Of a DNA stretch of 64,000 nucleotides, positions 8,703 to 18,106 are shown one piece after another. Location of the stretch: positions 615,788 to 679,787 of the forward strand of contig WMKK01000003.1 of assembly GCA_012295225.1 (NCBI GenBank), read 5' to 3'. Made by a program: the position numbers and the translations under genes. Numbering within the stretch: the first letter of the stretch is position 1; every line of letters begins with the position of its first letter. The stretch comes from Ostreococcus mediterraneus (lineage: Eukaryota > Chlorophyta > Mamiellophyceae > Mamiellales > Bathycoccaceae). The notes under the pieces are model-generated. The model saw nothing but the letters and a program-made list of their open reading frames with translations, ran no database searches and was not told the origin of the DNA.

Positions 8703-11700
8703 ATGCGTAAGAAGGTTGATTCGCGCATCCGCACGCTCGTTGAGAATGGCGTAAAGAATAATGAACGGACGATGTTCGTCCTCGTCGGTGACCGCGGACG
8801 GGACCAGGTTGTTAATTTACACTACATGTTGAGCAAGGCGGTGGTGAAGTCGAGGCCAAACGTGCTGTGGTGCTATAAAAAGGATTTGTACTTATCGTCG
8901 CATCGTAAGAAGCGCGCAAAACAAGTTAAAAAGATGCAAAATTCTGGTTTGATGGATAGTGAGAATGAAGATCCATTCTCGTTATTCGTAGCTTCGACGA
9001 GCATCCGGTATTGCTACTACGCCGAGACGCAAAAGATTTTAGGGAACACGTACGGCATGGCTGTGTTGCAAGATTTTGAGGCTTTGACGCCCAACTTACT
9101 CGCGCGTACCATCGAAACTGTCGAGGGTGGAGGTTTGATTGTCTTGTTGTTGTCAAACATGGACAGCTTGACGCAACTGTATAACATGACCATGGACGTA
9201 CACTCACGTTTCCGAACTGAAGGCCACCAAGACATTGTGGCTCGATTCAACGAGCGATTTACCTTAAGTCTTGGCGCGTGCCCAACGTGCATTATGATGG
9301 ATGATGAATTGAATATTTTACCCACAAGCTCGCACATCAGAGGTATCGAACCAGTTGAAGAACAAAGAAGTGCGGAAGCTCCAGAGCTTGCAGATTTGAA
9401 GGAAAGTTTGCAAGAAGTTGAACCAGCAGGTCCGCTCGTCAAATGCTGCAAGACTTTAGATCAAGCTAAAGCCGTGGTTACGTTTCTCGACGCTGCAAGT
9501 GAAAAGACTCTGCGTTCGACGGTCGCACTTACTGCAGCACGAGGACGAGGTAAGTCAGCCGCCATGGGTATTGCAGTTGCTGGCGCGGTGGAGATGGGAT
9601 ACGCAAATATTTTCGTCACATCTCCGAGCCCTGAAAACTTGAAAACGTTTTTCGAGTTTATTCTCAAGGGCTTCGATGCTCTTGGATACAAGGAACACTT
9701 GGATTACGATTTAGTAGAGTCTACTAACCCTGCGTTTGGTAAGTGCATTGTGAGAATCAACGTTACGCGCCGTCATCGTCAAACGATCCAGTATATTTTA
9801 CCTCAGCATGCAGAGCGTGCGACACAAGCTGAGTTGCTTGTCATCGATGAAGCGGCTGCCATTCCATTGCCAACAGTAAAAGCGTTGTTGGGTCCTTACT
9901 TGGTCTTTCTCTGCTCTACCATCAATGGCTACGAAGGAACCGGACGCGCATTGAGTATCAAATTGATTGGTAATTTACGTAAAGAGGCGGCAACGTCGCA
10001 GCAAGCAAACAAGGATGGGAAATTAGCCACCGGTGGTTCAAGACTTCTCAGAGAAGTCGCATTGCAAGAACCTGTTCGTTACGCCCCCGGTGATCGCATC
10101 GAAAAGTGGCTGAATGATTTGTTGTGCTTGGATGCTGCGGATGCGTTGTCTCCTCTCATTGGAACACTTCCTCCTCCGAGCGCATGCGAGCTCTACGAAG
10201 TTTCTCGTGATACCTTGTTCAGTGCACACGCCGCTGGTGAGCTCTTCTTGAAACGAATGATGGCTCTGTATGTTTCCAGTCACTATCGAAATACCCCAAA
10301 CGACTTACAGCTCATGTCAGATGCCCCAGCGCACCGTCTATTTGTGCTGTTAGCGCCCGTGGATGAGACATCGAGCACGTTACCAGAGGTTCTTTGCGTC
10401 GTTCAAGTTGCATTAGAAGGTGCTATTTCGCAGAAGAGTGCACATGCAACGCTCGCTGCTGGCTTGTCTCCACAAGGTGATCTCATCCCATGGACTATGG
10501 CGTCGCAATTTCAAGATGAAGGCTTTCCTTCATTCACTGGTGTGCGCATCGTGCGCATCGCCGTTCATCCAGACTTGCCACGCCAAGGATATGGCTCTCG
10601 CGCAATGCAACTCATCCACGACTATTACGAGGGTAAATTGACAGATTTGCGCGAGCATGTCGAAGACATTGACGTCAAGCCAACGACAGAATCATGGCAA
10701 ACTACTGGTAAACTTGCTGAGGAAACGCTCAAACCGCGCGACAATTTGCCGCCGCTGTTGACCAATCTCTCTGAACGCAAGCCTGAGCACGTGAACTGGA
10801 TTGGTACCGCGTTTGGCCTGACGAGCGAACTTTACAGCTACTGGAGTAAAGGTGGTTACAAACCTGTCTACATCAGACAGACACCGAGCGAGACGACGGG
10901 TGAGCACTCGTGCATAATGTTGCGACCGTGCTTCCCCGTCGGCGAAGAGGAGAGCCCTGATGGACACTGGGTTGACTCGTTCTATGAAGATTTCCGTGTA
11001 AGATTCACGTCATTACTCGGATCTTCGTTCAGAGATATGAAACCTGGTCTCTGTCTTTCTGTTCTTGCTCCGCAACTCAACTACGATGATGATTCGAAGA
11101 GTAAGGGAGCGCCGCGTGATTCAGTCATAAAAGCAGACAATGAAATTCTCACGCCGCATGACTTGAGACGTATTCAAAAGTATGCCGCTGCACTGGTTGA
11201 TCATCACTTGATTGGAGATTTGGTCCCGCCTCTTGCACGTGCGTACTTTGCGAAGCGCATCCCAGTGACTTTGTCTTACACGCAGGCGGCAATTTTGCTC
11301 ATTCTTGGCTTGCAGTTGAAAACCGTCGATGAAAGCGTGAAAGACTTGGATTTACCAGGCACGCAAGTTATGGCGTTGTTCAACAAAGCTGTTCGTCGTA
11401 TTCACGGCTCTCTCCTCACAGCTCGCGAAGCAGACGTCGAAGCAGCACTACCATCGATTAGTATGCCCGAATTACGTCCGCACGCGGTCGGTTTGGATGA
11501 GGAATTAGAGGAAGGGTACGTTTTACGTGATTTCGCCCGACGCGCTCGAAATGTTTTGAAGAGCTTGGAAATGATGGAAAACAATATAGATCCAGAACTT
11601 TATGCCCTCAGGCGCCACCGTTTAGGCGGGGTTATAAGTCAGAGGGTTCCCGTGTTGGCAATCTAAGCTCAACAGGCCTGATCCACATGCTCTTCAAAAT

Positions 11701-12298
11701 GGACAATCTGATATGTGTGACGTAGTGGCGCTCGCGAAGACAAGAGACTGACTGTGGTGGTATTTCCGTTTCGTAGCGCCGCCGCCGTGAACGCTGAGAT
11801 GCTCGCGAAACGCAAGGAACTACTAGAGGTACGTCGGGTTGCTTCGACAGCGCTTAATCCGTCTCGAATGTTTTCGGCAATGATGAATCGAATATCAACC
11901 AGGTAGCAGATTATCCAACGTGTTGAGAAAAATATCGCTGCGTTCTTACTGAGCCGAAATCGTCTGCGAACCGAGTCACCGCTGTTATCTAGAAAACACA
12001 CAATTACTGACCGCGCTCGAGTGCATTTTCATCACAATAGGAAGCGGGCATTGAGCGTTTCGCCATTGCTGGTACTGAAGACGAATGGGACGACGCCTTA
12101 CGTGGTAAGAGCGGTAAGGGCTCCAAGTTGTTATCGGTCAAGCGTAAATCGGGGACGAAGGACAAGCACTCGTATGAGCCAAAGCCCAAAAAGATTGCCG
12201 AAATTGAAGCGCCGTCTTCCGAGAAGAAGGATAAAAAGGATAAAAAAGATAAAAAGTTCAAGAAGTCTTCTGCCTCAAAGCGGCTCAAGGGCACGTAA
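8703..12298 (+). CDS. NAT10: RNA cytidine acetyltransferase NAT10/Kre33 (three exons)
   Basis: Exons are 8703-11515, 11777-11828 and 12041-12298, giving 1040 residues. The protein carries the N-terminal RKKVDSRIRTLVENG motif and a DUF1726 region. The RecD-like helicase has Walker A AARGRGKSAA near residue 277 and LVIDEAAAIPLP near 378. A GNAT acetyltransferase follows (VRIVRIAVHPDLPRQGYGSR near 612), then a tRNA-binding region. The family makes ac4C in 18S rRNA and in tRNA-Ser/Leu and works in the nucleolus. The open frame continues to 11666, but the family-like tail appears only after splicing: LDEELEEG, then a 52-nt micro-exon (AEMLAKRKELLE), then FAIAGTEDEWDDAL and a Lys-rich end. Splice phases match exactly. 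The ATG at 8703 fits the family N-terminus better than one at 8664. Confidence 0.93.
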
Positions 12299-12387
12299 AC
12301 GCGATCGTAGCGATGTAAATAAATTTTAGCAAAGAAACCACACGCGTTTGTCGTGCTGTAACAACCTCATAACTCGCACGTGCGCAC

Positions 12388-13005
12388 ATGTTACGCGCGA
12401 TGACGGTGGCGATCGCGGTGGCGAGCACCACCGCGCGTGCAGCGACGACGACGACGACGACGCCTAGAGTATTGCCGCACTACACAGCCGCCGCTCGTCG
12501 ATGCACGGCTAGTCAGGGCGCGTGCAGCGCTCGCACGCTTGTTCGAAGCGCAGCAAACGGAGATTCGTCATCGTCGTCGTCGTACGAGGTGTATCCAGTC
12601 ATCGGTGATGGGCGGTGCTTATTTAGATCAATAGCTGTCGGACGCGCGCTCGCTGAAATCGGTGAGCGCGCTGAAGAAATTCAAGAAGTCATCGAGGCGG
12701 ACGTCCTGCGCGCCGCCGCGGTGGATGAGCTGCTCGAAAGACGAGAGGACACGGAGTGGTTTATCGAGGGTGATTTTGAACAATATTGCGCACGAATGCA
12801 AGCACCGAGTACGTGGGGCGGGGAACCTGAAATTTTGATGCTCACGCACGTGCTTGCATCACCTATTTCGGTGTTCATGGAAGTGAGCGGAGAATTGAAA
12901 AGCATCGGCGTGTACGGAGAGGAATATGCTGAAAGCGGACAATATGACAATTTGGCGGTATTATTTCACGGCGCTGGTCATTATGAAGCCTTGCGGCTCA
13001 TCTAA
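12388..13005 (+). CDS. OTU-domain cysteine protease, possibly organelle-targeted
   Basis: The 205-residue product has a Thr/Ala/Arg-rich N-terminus of about 65 residues, like a plastid or mitochondrial transit peptide. The OTU core follows. The catalytic Asp and Cys are in VIGDGRCLFRS, and WGGEPEILMLTHVL matches the conserved helix. The catalytic His is in FHGAGHYEAL near the end. OTU proteases cleave ubiquitin; related plant OTU proteins of similar size exist. An organelle location would be odd for a deubiquitinase and remains an inference. It is a single exon, with no overlap with neighbours. Confidence 0.86.
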   Translation: MLRAMTVAIAVASTTARAATTTTTTPRVLPHYTAAARRCTASQGACSARTLVRSAANGDSSSSSSYEVYPVIGDGRCLFRSIAVGRALAEIGERAEEIQEVIEADVLRAAAVDELLERREDTEWFIEGDFEQYCARMQAPSTWGGEPEILMLTHVLASPISVFMEVSGELKSIGVYGEEYAESGQYDNLAVLFHGAGHYEALRLI

Positions 13006-13046
13006 GATTGCTAATAATTTGCTAATAAGAATAGAATTGATGCATG

Positions 13047-14002
13047 CTACGCCGTAGTCGCTTTTTCCCCCTTATCGCACGGCTCGCATATTCTCCTCTG
13101 CGTCATCGTGAGCTCCATTCTGTCCATGACTTCACAGCAGCTCTTGCTGCACGAACCGACAGCGTCGATTCCAATCATGTATGCCGGGTTACGCTCACAC
13201 TCTCCATTTTGCGCCCACTCTTCACACTTGTCGTTCGTGTCAACGCACGTTGGTTTGACCCAAGTCGGCGTGTCAAAGATATTCTCATGGATCCACTTTG
13301 TCGCCGTGTACTTCGTGCCTTTGAGCGTCGGACACGATGCGTGCATTGATAAATTGTCCTCCGTGCCATTAATATGAAACGAATAAAACAAGATTGCATC
13401 GCCTCGACGTGGCTTCACAGAGAATCCAAGACCATTCTGCCAACCGCACTCACTAAATTCACTCTTGCTCTTCAAGAAGGCTTGTTTTACGTCTGGAAAG
13501 GGGTCGGCATCTGGGAAATTTGTCTCTCCGCCCCACTCTGGCTCGCGCAAGAACATCAAAACAGTTGCGATGCGCTTGCCGCCATTCTTACCAGAATCAA
13601 TACCGTCGCTGTGCGCAACGTATTCTTGACCGTTCTGGTAACGAAGTAATTGTAATTCCTCCTGATGCGTCCACGGAATCCCGCTATACTCTGCTACTCG
13701 ATCCTCCACCGCGGACAACGTCGGCGTGAGTCGACGAGCTATGAAAGTCCCATCTGACGTTCGCACGTTCGACGTATATCCTTTCTCCCCTTGACCAACG
13801 ACAGTAGAGCGTTCTAACCTATCTTCACCGAGTGAAATAAGATGTTCACACTCTTCGTCGGTTAAAAAGTTGTGATACAGGTACACTCGCGGCGTCGCGC
13901 TCAGTTGCTCCACCCAAGATTCGCCTTCAATCTTTGTTCGTCCTTCTTGCGTGCGTTCGAGGTTTGCAGTCGTCGCGCCGGACTTCGCCGCGGTAGCAGT
14001 CA

Positions 14003-14042
<40 letters not shown>

Positions 14043-14216
14043 GCTCGCAGCGCCCTTTGTCGGTCGAGGCACTTCACCCATCCAACCAATCAATCGCGGC
14101 TCCTCTTCAACCGCGTTCGCGCACGCGAACGACGCGCACGCGAACACGACGACGGCGAAGACGACACCCAGGCGCGTGCGCCGCGCGGACCCACGCGCGC
14201 GGTCGCAACCGCCCAT
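13047..14216 (-). CDS. Prolyl 4-hydroxylase (2-oxoglutarate/Fe type) with C-terminal ShKT domain
   Basis: The 389-residue protein begins at the ATG at 14216; the frame is open further upstream but only from a GTG. A signal-anchor segment (GVVFAVVVFACASFACANA) predicts entry to the ER and Golgi. A poly-Thr run encoded by an ACG microsatellite follows. The hydroxylase domain has the iron ligands in AHSD (about residue 200) and SMHASC (about 290), and the 2-oxoglutarate Lys in LKGTKYTATKW. The Cys-rich ShKT module sits at about residues 328-362. This layout matches plant and algal P4Hs that modify hydroxyproline-rich cell-wall glycoproteins. Confidence 0.92.
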
Positions 14217-14329
14217 CGCGACGGCGTGGATGCGATGAATCCGCACGCGCCGCGCCTCAGAGTGAGGTTTAGGACAAGATTAATCCACGCCAGCTTCGTC
14301 ACAACGCGTCGTCAGTCGTCGCGTATCGC

Positions 14330-15994
14330 ATGGGGTGCGTCCCTTCGAAGTCGTCGTCGACGGTGACGGCGGCGATTGGCGACGATGATGAACGGCGACG
14401 TCGTTCGGAACGCTCGCACGCGACATCGACGTCGGAGGCGTCGTCGGCGACGAGAGTCACTACGCATTCGGATTCGGTGGTAACGACTGCTGGTGCAGCG
14501 AGACGACGGTTTTCAGACGATTACGAGCTCCTTGACGTCGTGAGCACGGGAGGGTTTTCGCACGTTCATCGAGCGAGGTGTTTGAAGAATAATTCCATTC
14601 GTGCAGTGAAGATTATACTGATCAAGGGCGAAGGTGAGGAGGTTGGAGAAGAAGAATTAAACGCGCCGGACGACGCGCCGGCGCGCTCCAGCCACGATGA
14701 AAGTGACGAGGACAACAGCCACGTGGAAGCTGAGAGATCAAGCGAATATTCAACTTCAACCACGTCGGGGTCGAGGAGTATGACGACGCCGAGAAAAAGT
14801 ATGCGCCTTGGCGAGGTGGAGGTGGAATATGGGCTCGCGCACTCGGTGCGTCACGCAAATGTCGTCACTGTGTACGACTTGTACCATAATCCTCCGTATG
14901 CGTACGTAGTTATGGAGCTTTTAGAAGGTGAAGAGTTACTTGAGACTTTGAACGCACGAGGTGGGTATGACGAAGACGAATCAAGGGTGTTGATGCGTCA
15001 AATCCTACACGCTCTACAAGCGTGTCACGCTAAGCACATTGTGCACAGAGACGTGAAATTGGAAAACATCTCATTTGCTAAGCAAGGTGATATCAACTCA
15101 TTGCGCTTGGTCGATTTTGGCCTTGCCCAAGGTTTAGGTAAAGGGTACAATCAATGCTTCGACCAATGCGGCTCGTCATCCTACGTTGCTCCAGAAATTT
15201 TATTAGGCAAGCATTACAACTCGGCTGCAGACGTGTGGTCCGCTGGTGTCATCTTATATCTTCTTCTTTGCGGTGAATTGCCGTTTTATATTGAAGAAGA
15301 AGAGGATGAACAAGAATTATTCACTCAAATCAGCCTGCGTCGCATCGCGCCAATCACATGCAACGCCTCAGACGAAGCATTGGATCTCATTGACCGTTTG
15401 CTCACCATCGAACCCACAAAGCGGTTGACGGCGGAAGAAGCATTACTGCACCCATGGTTCAAAGACGCAGTCGGAAGCGTGCATAAAGATGAGCTCGGTC
15501 GCTATCGTTTGGCGCGATACATTGCGAAGCAACCGAGCAAAACTTTTGAAGAGCGGACGTTCCTCAAAGGAGAAATAATTTGCAGACAAGGCGAACGGGC
15601 GCGAGAAATTTATGTCATCCAATCCGGTGCTTGCGAAACTTATGTGTGCGACATCAACGGAGAAGAGATTAGTACCAGCAGAAATTATCCTCGGGAATAC
15701 GTTGGTGAGCGAGGAATAAATCTCCCAATTGGTGTTCTTGCTATGGATGGAAGTTCAGAAGAACGGGACGAGGTGCACGCTTTTGTTACAGTTGCTCGTC
15801 TCGTGTCTACACTAATTCGAGCCAAGAAGACTTGGCTAAGTGGACGACGTCAAGCAAGCGTGCGCGCTCTTACAAATACTGTGGTCAAGGTGATAACCAC
15901 AACACAATTGCATCGCATCCTTGGTGAAGACTACGGATGTGCGGATGAATTCCGCTCCTGCAAAGTAAATTATTTTTCGCAAGTTGCTGCCTAG
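14330..15994 (+). CDS. CaMK-like Ser/Thr kinase with lipid-anchored N-terminus and cNMP-binding-like domain
   Basis: The 554-residue product starts MGCVPSKS, a textbook N-myristoylation site with an adjacent Cys for palmitoylation, predicting membrane attachment. The kinase domain covers about residues 65-380. A degenerate glycine loop (STGGFSHVHRA), AVKI Lys, HRDVKLEN, DFG and APE are all present, so it should be active. A 60-residue acidic/Ser-rich insert separates strand 3 from helix C. The C-terminal 150 residues begin like a cyclic-nucleotide-binding domain (FLKGEIICRQGERAREIYVI), but the phosphate-binding cassette is degenerate. No EF-hands are present, so this is not a CDPK despite CaMK-like kinase sequence. 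Divergent from P4H, 113 bp away. Confidence 0.88.
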   Translation: MGCVPSKSSSTVTAAIGDDDERRRRSERSHATSTSEASSATRVTTHSDSVVTTAGAARRRFSDDYELLDVVSTGGFSHVHRARCLKNNSIRAVKIILIKGEGEEVGEEELNAPDDAPARSSHDESDEDNSHVEAERSSEYSTSTTSGSRSMTTPRKSMRLGEVEVEYGLAHSVRHANVVTVYDLYHNPPYAYVVMELLEGEELLETLNARGGYDEDESRVLMRQILHALQACHAKHIVHRDVKLENISFAKQGDINSLRLVDFGLAQGLGKGYNQCFDQCGSSSYVAPEILLGKHYNSAADVWSAGVILYLLLCGELPFYIEEEEDEQELFTQISLRRIAPITCNASDEALDLIDRLLTIEPTKRLTAEEALLHPWFKDAVGSVHKDELGRYRLARYIAKQPSKTFEERTFLKGEIICRQGERAREIYVIQSGACETYVCDINGEEISTSRNYPREYVGERGINLPIGVLAMDGSSEERDEVHAFVTVARLVSTLIRAKKTWLSGRRQASVRALTNTVVKVITTTQLHRILGEDYGCADEFRSCKVNYFSQVAA

Positions 15995-16066
15995 GTAGAG
16001 TTTTAGATTACAAATAGTTTCGCCGTCGCTTCTACTTCGGCGTGTAAGTGCCAATAGTCTACATTA

Positions 16067-17200
16067 TCACGCGCGTTGACCAGCTAACTGGCCGCACGCC
16101 GCATTGCTCTCTAATCCACGTGTTCTACGAATCGATTGGTTCACGCCTTCAGCTGCCAGCGCGCCACAAAATTTATGAATCACATTACCAGATGGGCGCG
16201 TGTGATTGATCCCGTCAACATTATTCCAAGGGATGACGTTTACGTGCGCACCACTTCCAAACGCGCGCTTCAACATCCTTCCCAAAGATCTCGCTTGATA
16301 AACGCTGTCGTTGACTCCGGCGAGCAATGTGTACTCAAATGTCACGCGACGCCCCGTCTCTTTAAAGTACGACTTCGAGTCTTCAATGAGTTGTTCGATT
16401 GGATAATACTTTGCTGACGGTACGATTTTCTCGCGCGTCACTTGATCAGAGGCATGCAACGACACGGCGAGCGTGCATTGCAATTTGTGCTTTGCAAATT
16501 TTGCCATCGCATTCGGTATTCCCACGGTTGATACTGTAATCGATCTCCCTCCAATACCTACATCCTCATTAAGCGTTCTAATCGCTTTAACTACTTCGTT
16601 CATGTTCAGCATCGGCTCACCCATGCCCATGAATACTACATTCGACACGCGCTTCGCGTACGCGTCTTCCAACGCCAGCACCTGGTTGACGATTTCAGCC
16701 GCACTCAAATTTTGCTTAAAACCAAGTTTCCCAGTGGCGCAGAACGAGCACTTCATCGCGCATCCACTTTGCGACGACACGCACGCGGTCAATCTATTCT
16801 TCTCCCATCCTCTCACTAACGTAAAATTGCCGTCACGACCACCAGCACTCGAATCAGGCACGAAACACGACGAGTCCGGTATGCCAACAGCCTCGTATGT
16901 ATTTGTCTTGAGTCCATCGCCCGTGACGAACACCATCTTCCCCGTGCCATCGCTCGCGAGCGTGCTCGCGCTCTCCAGCGGTTTCACGCGCCCAGTGACG
17001 TAGCCATCGCCAATCAACGCTTCGCGTAGCGCCAGCGGAATCAACGTCATGTGCGCCACGTCCTCTACGCGCGCCTTTGGATTGTACAGCGACTGGTGCA
17101 CCTGGTCGACGCGGTAGCGCGGTACGGCGTAGCGTTGCAGCGCGTTCGCGAGTTCATGCTTCGCCAACGCGAGCAGCGCCTGTGCGCGCGCCGTCGCCAT
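16067..17200 (-). CDS. rlmN: RlmN/Cfr-family 23S rRNA adenine-C2 methyltransferase (radical SAM)
   Basis: The 377-residue enzyme has the radical-SAM cluster motif CAMKCSFC near residue 150. The upstream Cys in TACVSSQ and the C-terminal methyl-carrying Cys in NAACGQL are also present, so all catalytic cysteines are visible. VFMGMGEPMLN and GRSITVSTVG are further family motifs. It methylates A2503 of 23S rRNA and A37 of some tRNAs in bacteria, so an organelle site is expected. The frame is open upstream to 17398 but begins there at TTG and overlaps the zinc-finger gene. The ATG at 17200 gives a length like the bacterial enzyme and leaves a 133-bp divergent promoter. No obvious transit peptide is seen from this start. 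Confidence 0.9.
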   Translation of the reverse strand: MATARAQALLALAKHELANALQRYAVPRYRVDQVHQSLYNPKARVEDVAHMTLIPLALREALIGDGYVTGRVKPLESASTLASDGTGKMVFVTGDGLKTNTYEAVGIPDSSCFVPDSSAGGRDGNFTLVRGWEKNRLTACVSSQSGCAMKCSFCATGKLGFKQNLSAAEIVNQVLALEDAYAKRVSNVVFMGMGEPMLNMNEVVKAIRTLNEDVGIGGRSITVSTVGIPNAMAKFAKHKLQCTLAVSLHASDQVTREKIVPSAKYYPIEQLIEDSKSYFKETGRRVTFEYTLLAGVNDSVYQARSLGRMLKRAFGSGAHVNVIPWNNVDGINHTRPSGNVIHKFCGALAAEGVNQSIRRTRGLESNAACGQLAGQRA

Positions 17201-17333
17201 GCTCCGCGCGTCGCGCACTGCCGCGTTCGTTGCGTCGTGCCAACACTTGTTGTTTTTCACTTTTTTTGTCGCCGTCGGCGGCGGCGGCGGTCGCTGTGCT
17301 TTTCGCGACACAGCTCGTCGCGGTGGGGACGTG

Positions 17334-18065
17334 ATGGAGACCGCCGCGCAGGAAGCGAACGCACCGACGACGAAGACGACGAAGGTGGTGAGCGACAACG
17401 CACCAGTGGGGTCCGCGGCGCCGGCGACGGCGAAGCGCGCGAAGGCTTCGGGGAAGAGGAAGAAGAAACGCGCGAACGATGATGGACCCAGGAAGAAACA
17501 AAAGACGAGCGGGAAAACGCCGACGACGAGTAAGACGATGGAGAAATGGACCGCAGGGGATTGGGCGTGTAAGTGTGGGTTTCACAATTATAGGAAAAAC
17601 TTAAAGTGCCATCGGTGTAAGACGGATAAACCAGCAAAGCTCGGAAGGAAAGGCGCTTGGGAATATCTCACTCGCTGGAGCGTCATGGAAGTGGATGAAG
17701 TGGATGAAGTGCACCACGCGTGGTTGATCTCACAGAGTGGGATTGGTAATGAGATGAGTGATGAATTTTTCGATTTGTTCTTGCCGTACTGCGAAGGGTT
17801 GGAGGATGCGCGTAAAAAGGTTGCGTTGAAGGGCGCATTGAAGGCGCAAGCGAGACTCCAGCAAATTATAGAGGCGCTCGGCGGCGGCGATAAAAAGTCG
17901 GACGATAGTGAAGAGGATAGTGGCAGCGATAGCGATGGTGGGGAAAAGGTAACCGCAGTTGCGGCAGCTGTAGCGAAGAAGCCAACAAAGAGACGCGGCA
18001 AACGAGGAAGAGGTAAAGGTGGAGGCGGCGCCACAGCACCCACAAAGAATCCGCGGACCGTCTAA
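17334..18065 (+). CDS. RanBP2-type zinc-finger protein with basic and acidic low-complexity tails
   Basis: The 243-residue product has a Lys-rich N-terminus (residues 25-60), then one RanBP2-type finger (WACKCGFHNYRKNLKCHRC) at about residues 80-100. A W-x-C-x2-C spacing and the Asn between the Cys pairs match RNA-binding ZRANB2-like fingers. A helical segment, an acidic stretch (SDDSEEDSGSDSD) and a GKRGRGKGGG tail follow. It probably binds single-stranded RNA in the nucleus; the process is unknown. A start further upstream in frame (17199) would overlap RlmN and is less likely. Confidence 0.8.
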   Translation: METAAQEANAPTTKTTKVVSDNAPVGSAAPATAKRAKASGKRKKKRANDDGPRKKQKTSGKTPTTSKTMEKWTAGDWACKCGFHNYRKNLKCHRCKTDKPAKLGRKGAWEYLTRWSVMEVDEVDEVHHAWLISQSGIGNEMSDEFFDLFLPYCEGLEDARKKVALKGALKAQARLQQIIEALGGGDKKSDDSEEDSGSDSDGGEKVTAVAAAVAKKPTKRRGKRGRGKGGGGATAPTKNPRTV

Positions 18066-18106
18066 GCTTCTAGCTCTATTTAATGTTGTGACTATCGATC
18101 TACTAC

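Noticed and set aside
11517-11666. C-terminal extension of the NAT10 open frame
   Set aside because: The sequence after LDEELEEG in this stretch does not look like the family; a GTACG donor at 11516 and two further exons give the conserved ending.
13990-14045. Poly-Thr tract in the prolyl hydroxylase as a possible frameshift site
   Set aside because: It is a plain ACG microsatellite inside an intact frame; similar GAC/GTC runs occur near many gene starts here.
17201-17398. 66-residue N-terminal extension of RlmN
   Set aside because: It starts at TTG, is Pro-rich, and overlaps the start of the zinc-finger gene; the ATG at 17200 gives the normal size.
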